The translations under genes and the position numbers were made by a program. Shown one piece after another: positions 28,022 through 45,113 of a DNA stretch of 64,000 nucleotides. Source of the stretch: Scylla paramamosain (Eukaryota > Arthropoda > Malacostraca > Decapoda > Portunidae); assembly GCF_035594125.1 (NCBI RefSeq), contig NC_087167.1, positions 2,038,501-2,102,500 on the forward strand. Reading direction: 5' to 3'. Positions within the stretch are counted from its first letter, which is position 1, and each line of letters begins with the position of its first letter. The notes below the pieces were generated by a model. It saw only the letters and a program-made list of their open reading frames with translations. It searched no databases and was not told where the DNA came from.

Positions 28022-28171
28022 AAAGGTATGATGTCGATCTACATTCACCCCTGTGCTGTGATCTACGTCATCCTTCTGACCTTGTGTACGCTCGTCGGCG
28101 CTCTCTGCATATTGTTCTTCCTGAAGAGGCGGTGCTCAATGTGCCAATATTCTCGATCTATCGTCTGTTAG
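28022..28171 (+). CDS. BRI3/LITAF-like small membrane protein 1, coding exon 2
   Basis: The acceptor (ATAACTGCCCCTACAG) ends at 28021 and the frame continues in phase 0 for 49 codons to TAG at 28169-28171. It encodes KGMMSIYIHPC, then a hydrophobic segment (AVIYVILLTLCTLVGALCIL) long enough to enter the membrane, then FFLKRRCSMCQYS. The pattern CPxC, about 38 residues with one hydrophobic stretch, basic RR, CxxC matches BRI3, which has CPVC, 35 residues, RRCPNC. It lacks the HxCPxC form of classical LITAF domains, so BRI3-like is the better name. Confidence 0.82.
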   Translation, partial: KGMMSIYIHPCAVIYVILLTLCTLVGALCILFFLKRRCSMCQYSRSIVC

Positions 28172-28388
28172 GGGACCAGAAGATTATTTCTTTTACATTT
28201 TAGTATGCGAGGTTGTTTACCACTGATGTAAATAATGTTACTTTGTGTAAACTGCTTTTCATCCAAATTGATATATGCATTATCTTTTGTTGACCTAGAA
28301 CGTGATCTGTAGTTAAACAAATTGTTGAATGTATTTTGAGCTAAAATATATCATGAGCTAAAATGTGCATCCATCTCACAATACCTTG

Positions 28389-28425
<37 letters not shown>

Positions 28426-29232
28426 ATATATCGAAAAGTGCAAGCCGTGTTCTTTTCTCAATAGGCACGTAAAGCATGCCGGTGATGCATTCGATGTTGT
28501 CTACGCTGTTGCGGTGAAATGGCGTGTTATCACCATGCGCATCACAGTAAAGAAAAACCACATTGAGCTAAACACGTGTGAAGCGCGCCAGCTGTTAGGT
28601 AGAAGACGTATTAGGAAGTCATTTGATAATAATGAATGAAGCATTAGAAGCTGAGGTTTGATTTCAGTAACCACATAGTAATTGATACAGATATCTTGTA
28701 TACAAATCTAGCTATGACCATGTATAACCAGAGAATAACCATACGAAGCACAATGAACCAACAGAAGCTCGTCTCGAAGCAATATCATTGTTTTTGGTAT
28801 ATGGTGGCACATTACCATTGTCCCGGTATGAAACAAACCAAGAAAGCTAGAGAATTCAGCTTCCTTGAAAGATATTGGCAGCATCGTCGTTCCAAACTCA
28901 AACACAACACAACAGGGCAGTATCTGATCATTTTTCTTAACTATGAGCACAGGCAGCCAGATAGTTTGCCTGTCGGATTACCACAAAGTATCCAATGATA
29001 AACCAATCGCTTGTACGCGCCGAAAGGTTTTTGATAATATGTACTGTGGTGTAGTAATAGTAACAATTCACTCCCCTGTGTGTGTGTGTGTGTGTGTGTT
29101 TGAAAGTGTGCACGATTTTTTATTGACAGATCACTGAACGCGGTAATTTCCTGATGTGACGCAATATTGCACAAGCATTAGTTACATGAGTTCTCGGTTT
29201 GAGTTGTTACGCTCATGGCACTATGGAATGTT

Positions 29233-29269
<37 letters not shown>

Positions 29270-29680
29270 TTTTGTAGGTTACAATAATATTTGAGGCTGG
29301 TGTAAAAATAAGGTTTCTCGTAATTGCAGCTAAGTAAGGGAAACATTGCCCAACAATAAAAGGATTAGATTCATACATGATAACTGAATTATGGGCTCAG
29401 TGCATTAAACTAGATAATATAAGAATAAAGGTTATCGATGGGGTGGATGGAGCTGCTGTACCGAAGAACAGGACTAATGCAACAAAGCCACCGGATGTGT
29501 TCCACAACGTTATCTTGCAGCTAGATAAAAAAAAAAATGTCCAATGATTAGAAAGCTTTGATCCCAGACTTAACACCCTGATAGACACATGCCAGTGAGT
29601 GTACAACTAATCCGCTATAGAACATACATACCTACATACAGACAGACATACATTTAAAACTCGGTGCAGAGAGTTCTTCG

Positions 29681-29715
<35 letters not shown>

Positions 29716-30189
29716 GGGGGGGGAGGGAAGAAAAAAAGAAAGAATAATTTTCCGATAGCCAAGTAAGTGGTGCCATCTGTTGAGTTGCTTAGGATAGTTT
29801 CTCGACCATCTCCTGACTCGTGGTTGGAAGCTCAAACCTTGAAGAAGGGCGGACACAATGCCTCGAAGTGTTTCATTGACGTTCGAAAGTCTCATTGACA
29901 ACATTCACTCTAAAAGAAAATGGGAAACGGCTAGAGAAGGAATCGTGGCTTGGGCAGTGTAGACGGGTGACACTCCTTGCCCCGTCTCCGTGAAGACGGT
30001 GTTATACGTGCAGCGTGCTGAATCCCCTGCGTGATTGTACAGCGGGTTGGTGTGTCTTGAAAGTGTAGGTCGATAGATTTCGTTTTGGTTTCGAAGACAG
30101 TTTTGAGAGCTCAGTAATTTGTGTTTAATAACAGTAATTTATGTGTTTGTTAACTGGCGAGAACTTCTAATAGTGTTTCGTGCTCTCAG
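28172..30189. other. 3' UTR and spacer between the two BRI3-like genes
   Basis: About 2 kb with short GT (28393-28422, 29079-29099) and GA (29236-29268, 29685-29714) arrays. Somewhat GC-richer sequence at about 29930-30100 may hold the promoter and first noncoding exon of the second gene, but I cannot place the start. The 100-codon open frame at 28696-28998 has no recognisable domain. Confidence 0.55.
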
Positions 30190-30202
30190 ATTTCGTGGCA
30201 GA

Positions 30203-30304
30203 ATGATTCATATAGGAGCAGCGCCCCCGCCTCCCACCACCATCATAGTGAATGCGGCAGCACCCAAACGCAAGAGACCACTCGGAAACTGCCCAAATTG
30301 TAAG
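30203..30304 (+). CDS. BRI3/LITAF-like small membrane protein 2, coding exon 1
   Basis: The first 34 codons of a predicted 76-residue protein. The acceptor (TTTCGTGCTCTCAG) ends at 30189 and the ATG is 14 nt inside the exon, much as in the first gene. The exon encodes MIHIGAAPPPPTTIIVNAA, a basic KRKRP and GNCPNCK, then donor GTAAGT (30305) in phase 0. Start context, PPTII-type proline patch, CPxCK end and intron phase all mirror the gene at 27465, so the two are tandem paralogues. The polyproline/glutamine run is much shorter here. Confidence 0.84.
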
Positions 30305-30492
30305 GTAAGTTAGCGACATCGTTAAAGGAAAGCGTTGAATAGTTATCGAAGACTCTGCCACTTCCTTTTCTTCCAGGATTCAAAAGAAGGTTTTAGATGC
30401 ATGTGAATTTTCATTTAGAATATTCTGTACTCTGTCTGGAATACGTTTCTGCTTCTAGTAAACTTGCATTATCGTTTTTATTACATTTCTAG

Positions 30493-30621
30493 AAAGCTAA
30501 CTTGGAGAAAAAGTGTCCTCCCATCCTGTGCACCCTTGTGTTGTGTATGACCTGCGTCGGCATCCTGTGTATCCCGCTCTTCGCAAGAATGGTGTGCCCG
30601 AAATGCAATTATTCGAAATGA
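30493..30621 (+). CDS. BRI3/LITAF-like small membrane protein 2, coding exon 2
   Basis: The acceptor (TTATTACATTTCTAG) ends at 30492 and phase 0 continues for 42 codons to TGA at 30619-30621. The exon encodes KANLEKKC, a cysteine-rich hydrophobic segment (PPILCTLVLCMTCVGILCIP), then LFARMVCPKCNYSK. The spacing between the two CxxC pairs is 35 residues, the same as in vertebrate BRI3. The hydrophobic segment carries four cysteines, which could be palmitoylation sites (inference). A possible poly(A) signal ATTAAA is at 30678-30683. Confidence 0.84.
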   Translation, partial: KANLEKKCPPILCTLVLCMTCVGILCIPLFARMVCPKCNYSK

Positions 30622-30677
30622 GAATGCTTCTAATTAGTGTCGCTGAAAAGTACAATTGTATATATTTTTTATTGATA

Positions 30678-30683
30678 ATTAAA
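30678..30683 (+). terminator. Candidate poly(A) signal of BRI3-like gene 2
   Basis: ATTAAA lies 57 nt after the stop codon of the second BRI3-like gene. It is the second most common animal poly(A) hexamer. In AT-rich DNA a chance match is likely. Confidence 0.3.
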
Positions 30684-31003
30684 AGGGTAATGATACTTTA
30701 AGGATAAACGGATAGTCATAATTTAAGGATGTAAGGGTGTCGGAAGGCACGAACCCATAGTAACAGAATACGGAATGTTGCTTATGGCGTAATGGAGTGG
30801 TGCCCCAAATGTTACTACTGAGTGGAATGTTTGTTTACTACTGAGTGGAGTGGAGTGTTTTTGATCCATATATATAGCCCTTACAATCTAAAACTTCATT
30901 ATTTTTACGTTAGTTTTTATAATTGGTTGCTGTTTTTATAATGTTTATTTCTAAGTGGAATGTTGGAAAGCTTTTACTTTGGTATTTATTATTCGTTCTC
31001 TAT

Positions 31004-31097
31004 TTTGCCGAGAGCAAAAAATATTATTCTGTAACTGAAGGTTTCATTGCTTTGCCATGAGAGCATGAAAATTATATTCTTTAACTAAAGGTTTCAG
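31004..31097. repeat. Imperfect tandem duplication, about 47-50 bp
   Basis: TTTGCC..GAGAGCA, then ATTCTGTAACTGAAGGTTTC and its variant ATTCTTTAACTAAAGGTTTC, occur head to tail at 31004 and 31051. Confidence 0.85.
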
Positions 31098-31384
31098 TAA
31101 CTGAAATCAACCGGGTTTTATTCCAAATTTCTTTTGATAAAGGTATTTCGTATTATGGGGTGTTTGTGACGGCGTACCCACCCCTTGTTTGGGAGGACTG
31201 CAGGTGAGCGAGCGAGTGAACTAGTTACCGCGATGAGGTTTTTAAAGTTTTTTATATTTATGTGTGTGTACTGCAACCATCGTATGCCAGTAACTACCAA
31301 ACCTCACAGTCACAGTAGTTGCCAGTGGTCACGACCCAGCCTACCTAGTTCTTTAAATGAGTGGTCTCTTTTAGTGATGCTGTT

Positions 31385-31950
31385 AATATTATGTAGGTGA
31401 TCGTGCTGGAAATGTTGATGCTAATAGTGACTGTGATGGTGATAAAGCTAGTGGTGGTGATATAGGTGATGATGATGATAGTGATGGTGGTGGTAGTAAG
31501 ACAAGTGGTGATGCTGTTGGTATATTGGTGATTGTGATAATGGTGATGGTAATGAGGCAAGGATAGGTGATGATGAAGCAAACACAGGTGACGGTCATGC
31601 AAAAAAGAGGCGAAGCGAAGACACACAATGGTGATGAAGCAAAAACAAATGGGACAGATAATGGTGATGAAACAAGGAAAGATGATGGTGAGGCAAGAAC
31701 ATGTGATGGTAGCGAAGGATGATGATTGCAATACTGAATGAGGTGGTGAGGTATGAACGGAAAATTAAAACGAGCAAGGAAAGATGGTGATAAGGAAGCA
31801 AGATCAACTGGTAAGGGAGACGTGTGACAGTGAAGAAGCATGGTGGTAAAACAAAGATAAGGTGGTGATGGTGAGACAAGGAAGACGATGATGGCAAAGT
31901 GATGATGGTGAAGCAAGGACAATGGTGAAGCAAGGATATATCATGGTGAT
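31385..31950. repeat. Degenerate GATGGTGAT / GGTGATGAAGCAAG minisatellite
   Basis: About 560 bp of imperfect units, first GATGATGGTGGTGA-type, then about 20-40 bp units with GGTGATGAAGCAAG variants. It produces long low-complexity open frames on the minus strand (128, 177 and 132 codons) that I do not accept as genes. Confidence 0.8.
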
Positions 31951-32349
31951 GAGAGAGGAAGTCTGTAGTGGTGTTTACTGTTTGGCTTGGCACATGACCG
32001 TGGTGGTGACGGTCTTACCACGTAATAGCCAGCAGGCATACCAACACCCTGACCTGCAGTGCCCGTGGTTGTGAGTATTTCTTTATAGTATGTGCATATG
32101 TTATTTGAACTAATTGAATGGTATTTTTTTCGGTAAGTTGCAGCGGCCATGTATTCAATCCCTATACCTACGTAATGTATTTCACTGTGTAGGTTCCGTC
32201 ACTATCTTTATTTTTTTAGAGCGTTTACCAGTATTTTTTTTTTTTTTTTGAGTATTTTACCGTGGAATTTATTTAAGGTGTGAATTATCTATATGCAGGA
32301 AATAAGAGTCTAGGATCAAAGACACTGCTGGGATGCGTTGCTTTTTTTC

Positions 32350-32352
<3 letters not shown>

Positions 32353-32398
<46 letters not shown>
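32353..32398. repeat. CT microsatellite
   Basis: About 46 bp of CT. Confidence 0.95.
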
Positions 32399-32403
<5 letters not shown>

Positions 32404-32958
32404 CATATGAAGATTCCTAACATAATTTAACCACGACACGGATCAAGATTTACCAGACAATGTCCCTCAAAGCACCGAGTCTGTTCAGAACGGAGAGAAT
32501 TTTGTGTTGGTTTAGTAAAGCTTGTACAGACATTCAGTGCAACTATTACTTCAATAATTCAATGCTGATGCGTATATTATCATCACCATCACCACCACCA
32601 ATGAAAAAATAGCATAGTATCCCCTCAAAAGCCGTTTTCTTTAAGTCTTTCTGAAAAGAAAATGCTTATGTTTATAACGCAGACTTGCTTAATTTTTTCG
32701 TAATGGATGACGCCATTTTTCAGAATCACGATTGCTTGCACACACTGTAAGGTATTGTGTAGTGATGGTATTTGAGACTCCTAACTCATTGTCTTATGCC
32801 TCGCTGCACCATCGCCATCACCATAAGACGCACTACGTAAGCTGCCGATTAAGCTACTCAAGAAAAATGGAAACACTTTGAGTGGACAATTATGATTACG
32901 TAAAATTAACGTGGTCTTAATGAAATGATAGGGTAGGTAAGGTTTAATTTAGAACACA

Positions 32959-32969
32959 TGAGAGAGAGA

Positions 32970-33056
<87 letters not shown>

Positions 33057-33076
33057 TGTGTGTGTGTGTGTGTGTA
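32959..33076. repeat. GA array with GT tail
   Basis: GA with two GGG interruptions, then about 20 bp of GT. Confidence 0.95.
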
Positions 33077-33206
33077 AAATGATGAATAGTGAATTTATGT
33101 ATTGCCAGATATATTTTCAAACGTTTCATTCAAATGTTAGTGAACGAAGAAAGTATTAGAAATAAGCTTAGCCAACTTGATCACAACCATTTATTTTTAT
33201 TAACTT

Positions 33207-33665
33207 TTGGAGAAGCAGCTATTAAGATGCTTTTATTTATTTATTTATTTGATTATTTATTTATTTATTTATTTAACTTTTTTACATAAAGTAACGGAGG
33301 TGTTTCCTGGTAACGCGGGTCACACGAAGCATCAGCGCCTGAATACCAGTCCATTAGTTCAACACTTCGCATCCTGCTCCACCAGTTCATCAGAATCAAT
33401 AATGCGATGGATGCCTCACATTACTACCAGAGCTGGGAGATGGATGTGCTTGCTTACACCTCCACACTCAGTGCCATCTGAGAAAGCTCAGACCTCACTG
33501 AGGAAGCATCAGTGTTTGAGGTTTTTCCTAATTGCTGGGTTGGGTGTGGCACGTCCAGGAGGTGTCAGGTGGCCCTTCATCACGTCATCCTGCTGTTGAA
33601 GTTCAACTGGATCACGAGCTGGAGGAAATATTTGTGCCTACATCTTATCCTGGTGGGTTTTTCCT
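33207..33665 (-). mobile_element. Possible retroelement 3' end with (AAAT)n tail
   Basis: Read on the minus strand, about 370 bp of moderately GC-rich, nonrepetitive sequence ends in TTACTTTATGTAAAAAAG and then a tetranucleotide AAAT array (33233-33275). A unique body followed by an A-rich short-unit tail is typical of SINEs and some LINEs. There are no clear Pol III boxes or reverse transcriptase motifs. The 130-codon + strand frame across it has no domain. Confidence 0.35.
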
Positions 33666-33785
33666 TTTTTTCTCTCTTCTAAGGGAATGATGTGAGACTC
33701 AATTAAATTTATTTATCTCTTACTACTTCAACTGCTTTCGCAGGTATGTAGCGACTGTGGCACTTGTTTCTTAAATTCATAAAAA

Positions 33786-39083
<5,298 letters not shown>

Positions 39084-39359
39084 ATGCGTCACACCCTTTC
39101 TGTATCTTCTTTGTTACTAGCATCACCAATGTTCCCTTTTCGAACTCCCTTACAAATCATCTTTTTCATCATATCTGGTACATGTGCTCCTAACTCTTCA
39201 GCAAAGGTACCTTGTGTTGCTCCATGCTGTATCAGTAAGGCTACTCCCGAAGCGTCCATGCCGGATTGGTACCCAGTATTATGCCTGATGGTGGGTGTGT
39301 TGTATTGCCTCACCCGGATTTTTCCAAAGCGGCTCCCTAACCTAGTCATCGTCTTGTAA
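39084..39359. other. Bidirectionally open segment, possibly an old interspersed repeat
   Basis: Open on both strands: + 39084-39359 (91 codons, cysteine-rich, CVAPCCIS) and - 39089-39349 (86 codons, e.g. GMDASGVALLIQHGATQGTF). The minus-strand version has the more protein-like composition. I cannot place it in a family; a decayed transposon is possible. Confidence 0.25.
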
Positions 39360-40269
39360 CCGTTTGCTGTCTTTCTTTGGCTATGAAGTGACTCATTGTA
39401 GTTGACTTCAGATTTTCACGAACTTTTTACTTTGAGACTTCAATTTCCCGCGGTCGGATTTCTTATAAGGACTATACTGGCTGCTTTCCTATTCACTATT
39501 TTCTAATATCTCCCAGTGTCTCACGGATTCCACATATCTCTAGCGTATAAAATCCAAAAACACTTGCTGTACACTCATCATGAACTTTCTCCAGTCATGC
39601 ACTTAAATATTACGCCAAAATGAAGGAGACTCTTGTTCTTAGCCTTTTTACACAGATAAACTTTCAGCTGAACAGTAAAGTGTTATGTTAGATTATGATT
39701 TTGAAAGACACCCTTGGCACCAAAACAAGCGATTGAGTATCTGCATTCTCTGGCGGCTCTGGTTTAATTTTTGTTAGGTAGAATTAAAGAGATACCCAAA
39801 AGAAACAACTAGTGTTATGCTATCATGAAAAGCTAGTGAACTGGGCACAAAAAATACATGGAAGGCAATTTATGCTCTATGCTCTACAAGACAGTGAAAA
39901 ACGGTAAACGTCCGACTGGTAATACTTGAATCCAACTCTCTCCCTGATGCAAACATGGATATGTACACGAATATTTTTCCTGAAAGTATGCTGGATTGAA
40001 GACCTCGCAGTATACAGCCTCCCAGCACCGGCGTATGATGAAGATGGCATTTAAGCAGACAGCAACCACGTCCTGTTCAGCAAGACTTCCCATTCCTTGT
40101 TTTGGCTGCATTAATGCTTGTGGTGGCCTTTATGTTGAATGAATGTTTTCTCGTAGCTTTATTTAGTGTGCAGTGTGCTTGTCTTATGCTTGTACTGATG
40201 TGGTCTACCAGCATAAGCTTTTTTTGGGGTGAATAATACGTACTAACTGCAGTAAACCTAGTTGTATTA

Positions 40270-40272
40270 ATG

Positions 40273-40305
<33 letters not shown>

Positions 40306-40510
40306 ATTGTTGTTGTTGTTGTTGTTGTAGAAGTAGTTGTTGCTGTTGTTATTATTGCAGGTATTGTTACTGTAGTTGCTGTTATTGTTGTTATTGTAGT
40401 TGTTTTAATTGTAGTTTTTATTACTGATGGTGGTGTATCAGTAGTAGTAGTAGTAGTAAAAGTAGTATGCAATAATAGTAGTAGTAGTAGTAGTAGTAGT
40501 AGCAGCAGCA
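40270..40510. repeat. GTA/GTT trinucleotide repeats
   Basis: A perfect GTA array (about 37 bp), then TTG (about 24 bp), degenerate GTT/ATT units and two further GTA arrays ending in GCA units. The valine-rich open frame here comes from the repeat. Confidence 0.9.
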
Positions 40511-42673
40511 TAATATTTTCATTTATCATTATCTCCATCACTATCACCATCCTTCATCATCGCAGGGAACGGAACACGTCTATTATATCCCTCATTAAGC
40601 TTCGAGTTTTCGGTACAAACGTATAGCAATAAACAGCAGTGCCAGATACCGTGGTCGGAGAGGCCGCGGGTCACAGCCGACCACTAACCCCGAGCCCTTG
40701 ATGGTGGCGGGAAGCAGACTCGCCGGGATGTCTCAGGACTGCCCGCCGTCACCTCTTCCCGCCCTGCCTCTCGGTTACGGACGGCGGGAGGTCATTGAAA
40801 GTAACAAAAAACAGATCCGTGGTTTATGAATGAAGTGCTTGACATCTGAATCTTGGGTATGCGATGCGCCTGGTGATTAGCGCCTGATTGCATTTGTCTC
40901 CGTCGCAGTGAAGGAATCTGTCATTATACGCGGCCCAACATTCCCGGCGTGACTCACCTTTCGGGAACCTGATGGTGGGACCGCGCGCCGGACCCCATCA
41001 TTATTAACGTCAGATGGAGTTAAGTAGAACATGATCGCTGGTTGATGTATTTATAAGGGGGACTGACTTATCTCTCACTGGGTGCATTAGCAGTGTTCCC
41101 CGCGTGCCTCGCCTCTCTGGCTGCCGCTACTTGTCTTGGCGGCTGGAAGACCATGTTTTTCTTTAAAGATATTCCTTTTGTTTGTCTGCAGTGAGATTGA
41201 CTGGAATTAAAGTATGGTAGCGAGTTATTCAAAATGCATCAATTGCTCTGTTAAGTTAGAGGACCAACGCATTATTATTGTTGTTTATCCTTAATTACGT
41301 ATTGTACTGAAAGCCTTAAAATACAGTAGGTAAATTAAAAAACCACATGATATATTCTCTCCGTTTAGTTACATAAGTATCAGATAGCATTTATTTACGC
41401 AATATTCTAAATCACCGTATCATTTTCACGCGCACCCTCAAGTCAACTGGAAAGTAATATTAGCAAGAAATATTAATTCCCTGCAGAAAACAATAATTGG
41501 CAATACTTCCCCCCCCCCCTTAGCTACAGTAATAATACATTTGGGTTACATTTTCCGTTACCCAAGAGGCAATAAACATTACCTGCGATGGAGGAGGAAC
41601 GCTGATGCTAAACACAGTATGCTAAACAGACTTTCTCTCGTCCGTCTCGTCATATGATTAAGTTGTCAACACACCTGTCTGCATTCCACTGCACGATATA
41701 ATTACGACCTTGAGGTGCATCCCAAGTGGCTCGTGTTGAATCAGGGTATTTCCTTGTTAAGAAAAAATGGTCCCGTTATTGCTGCTCATCACGTAAATGT
41801 GTATATGATTGTATACCTGCTTGTTTGCGTATTAAGAAAGCTGGTCTATGATACAAAACATTATAAAATACCTATTCAATATACCGTTTCCAAAAAGAAT
41901 ATTTATGGATTTCAAAAAGTTGTCTAATTTAGTATTGGAAGTGTCTTGAGTTATTTATCTTGAAATGATAGTTAAATGTTCATCTTCCATGAATTGAAAA
42001 GAGGTAACTTCAATCATTTCTCACTGAGTGTAAATTGTAGAATATTTATTCCACAATATTTTGAAAGTATGCAGGAAAAGAAAAATATATACGTAACAAC
42101 TGTTAACTCAACATAACCTAACATTAACCTTTGTCATGAATGAAGGAGGCCGGCCAGGGGCATAAATGAGGAAAAACGGTAATTTGCAGCTTAAAAAATA
42201 ATAATGGAGTAGATAAACAGATAAATAAGTAGAAAAAGGAAAATATTTTGAACTTTCTTGACACTTCTTTCTTTGATTTTTCGTAAGGTTGAATTTTTCG
42301 TGGGTTGGATGTTAGTTGGATACATTTAACAAACGGATACTTACATTATTCGACAAAATGTTACGTAAAGAAGCCGTGCGTTAACACGTGTGCGAGAAGA
42401 CGCTTCCGGAAGGTATTCGAGGTCGATGCCTCATTTCTTTCTCCCTGGCAGTGCCACGAGAAGCGCGCCCTTGTCCTCCCTCAGGCGGGACGAGGGGCGG
42501 GAAGGTCGGAAGCCTGTTGGTTAGGGTCACTTGGCTTCAATTACCTCTGATTTTTCGCAGCATTTCTCTCTGACAGTTCTCTTTCGCTATAACTTTGTTT
42601 GAAACTTCTTGTCTCGTCGATGCTAAATACTGGTTGCAGAAATTGTTATTATATTCCTGAAGGAGTAATTAAT

Positions 42674-42708
<35 letters not shown>
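42674..42708. repeat. CA microsatellite
   Basis: About 34 bp of CA. Confidence 0.95.
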
Positions 42709-42709
<1 letters not shown>

Positions 42710-43055
42710 CACTGCCCGGCTACTTGATAAACAAACATTATATCACCTTGACAAGAAAATGTATACGGTTATAAAGCATGGAAGCTGTATCAGTGAGGCA
42801 TCTCTGTGGGTAGCTTGCACAGTTGACTTGATGAATCCTGTTGGACACTGAGGCAATTTCCATATCCACGTATAATATTGTTTGTAATGAGAGAGACACA
42901 TTTGAAAATGGTTAAACTGGATAAAGCTCGACATGTGTTGAGAAATTAGTGAGGGTTTGATAAGGCGCATTGCAACCAGTGACTTGAGACTCATAGTTTT
43001 CTTTTCTTTGTCTTTTTCCTTTTTGTTTTGTTTTCTTTAAACGCGATAAGTAGTT

Positions 43056-43058
<3 letters not shown>

Positions 43059-43099
<41 letters not shown>
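43059..43099. repeat. CA microsatellite
   Basis: About 40 bp of CA followed by an A run. Confidence 0.95.
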
Positions 43100-43112
<13 letters not shown>

Positions 43113-44272
43113 AAGTCATTATTAGATATTCTTTGAAGCTCGTTAATTAAACATCGGAAAAGTTTACAAAGAACATTATTATACTCTTGGTTCGCAAAGA
43201 CATGGCAACGTCCTGGTCAACGCAGATATTATGTTGATAAACAAACAAACATTTACTTACTCCCGACTTCTTGACCGAATATGGCTATCTTTATTCCTCG
43301 GGTGGAAGATTTTCAACTCGCCTGTTTAGGGAGTGGCAAGAATGCGGTCCTTTTTTTTTTTTTCTGGCCTTTGCTCAGTTTTCCATACATATAAAAAAAA
43401 GAAAAAAAAAACGGGGCCCGGCACTGGCTGTAACCTCCAGTTTGCCATAATTCATCCTCCTTGTACCTTCCCAGATATTTACTGACTGACCAGCCTTTAA
43501 AGGAAGCTGAGGAGATGCGTGGACGTGCACCGGATCTCGCATAACTATGAGTATGGCGTCTAATAGCAGGTTCAAACGTTTTTGTATGGCGTTAAATCTA
43601 ATAGAAAAACGTTCTTTGCTATTACTTGATCAAAAAAACCGAATAGCTAATTTGCAGTAGAACTTGTGAAACCTTTTGACTGATAATGACCAAGCATGAT
43701 TCTTCAGAGATGAGTACAAAAGTGTTCACAAAAGGCAAGTCAGGTTTCTGAAGTAGCTCCTCTGCCATGAACCATCAGTGCAGTTCATAAAGAAAATGTA
43801 CAGAACTTAATTGGATTTCCGTGAACTGTTTTTCCTGTACTTGGTTATGTAAAAAACAAAAATCTCTGGGAACTGAAGTGATCAAACTCTAACAGTTCTG
43901 TAAAACACTTTCCCTAATGGAGGAGAACATTAGATTGCATACATGCGCACATACAGTCGCTCTGCACTTAACGTTGCCAAAATGAATTCGGGCCAAAGGT
44001 TGGGTTCAGAGATTGTGGATCTGTAACAATTAGTGCAGACCGCTTCAACCTTATATACAGCGTACCCTGAAGTTTTCATTAATCTTTCTTCTTTTTTAAT
44101 ATGTCTTGTGTGAGAAAAATTGTTCCATGCAAATGCTAGTGAACCTTATAGTCCTAAAAGGCGGCAGTCCAGCAGGTGACTGAAGGATGCCGTGACTCCC
44201 GAAGTGGTCTGGAATCATTTACATGTTGCCTTTTAACCTTAACTGTGACTGCGGCCTCGGTCAACGACAGTA

Positions 44273-44275
<3 letters not shown>

Positions 44276-44336
<61 letters not shown>
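44276..44336. repeat. CT microsatellite
   Basis: About 60 bp of CT. Confidence 0.95.
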
Positions 44337-44339
<3 letters not shown>

Positions 44340-45051
44340 AAGGACTACTGGTTAAAAATACAAAGAACGCACGTCAGGGAAACGTCACTCTTGAATTTAA
44401 AACTATTCTTTTCTGTTATTTCTGGCAGCAGCGTTCCCTAATTAAAATACGCCTCTCAAAGGAAAGGAGCAAGAAAAGGCAAAGTCACCGCAGCCTTCAC
44501 CTTAACACATATGCTCTTGAAAATGTGTAACCAAAGAAATATGCGTGTCATGCCTGGAACATGACCAACAACCTCCGCCGTACACATGACACTGAATCCT
44601 ACCAAGGGCGGCGAGGCGGCCTGGGCGGTGCTGCTCACACCTAGCGAATGCATAAGAAGCAATTGACTTATTGACATGTAACGTAAGTGAAGACACGGTA
44701 TGTTTAATCCAAATTCAAAGACTGACATTTTAACGCTTTTAAATGCATTTATACAGCAACAGGAAATAAGGAAGTGTAAAGCTTAACCTGATCAACGTGC
44801 TTGTACCAAAAAGGACAAAAGGAAGCTGTTCTATTAGGTTGGAGTGTGTGGTCATGACAGCCTCGTGTCCGCTTGCACGACGTGGGGATGTGCAGGCATA
44901 AAATGGGATAAGAAAGGACAGGTGTTTTCACTTGCGGCTCGTCAGTGTGAACGAAGACTTTTATAATGGTCTCCCGGAACCCAGGATACAAGACGAGTCA
45001 AGTGCTTGGTGTGTGAGTGCCGACCTGGAAGGGAGACACTGTACCCCTCCC

Positions 45052-45113
45052 CACACATCCGTCTTGAGGCACACGGGCCCTCCTGCACCCCACACATTCG
45101 TCTTGAGGCACAT
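45052..45113. repeat. 39-bp tandem duplication (partial second copy)
   Basis: CACACATCCGTCTTGAGGCA at 45052 recurs with one change at 45091. Confidence 0.85.

Larger units (their letters stand above)
39360..45051. other. Intergenic stretch
   Basis: No gene is supported. It includes trinucleotide arrays at 40270-40510, a GC- and CpG-rich block at about 40640-41020, CA arrays at 42674-42708 and 43060-43099, and a CT array at 44276-44336. The remainder is AT-rich. Confidence 0.5.

Noticed and set aside
28696..28998. 100-codon frame between the BRI3-like genes
   Set aside because: Composition follows the AT-rich background; no domain, no promoter or splice signals.
31389..31993. Three overlapping minus-strand frames of 128-177 codons rich in histidine, serine and threonine
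   Set aside because: All arise from the degenerate GATGGTGAT-type minisatellite.
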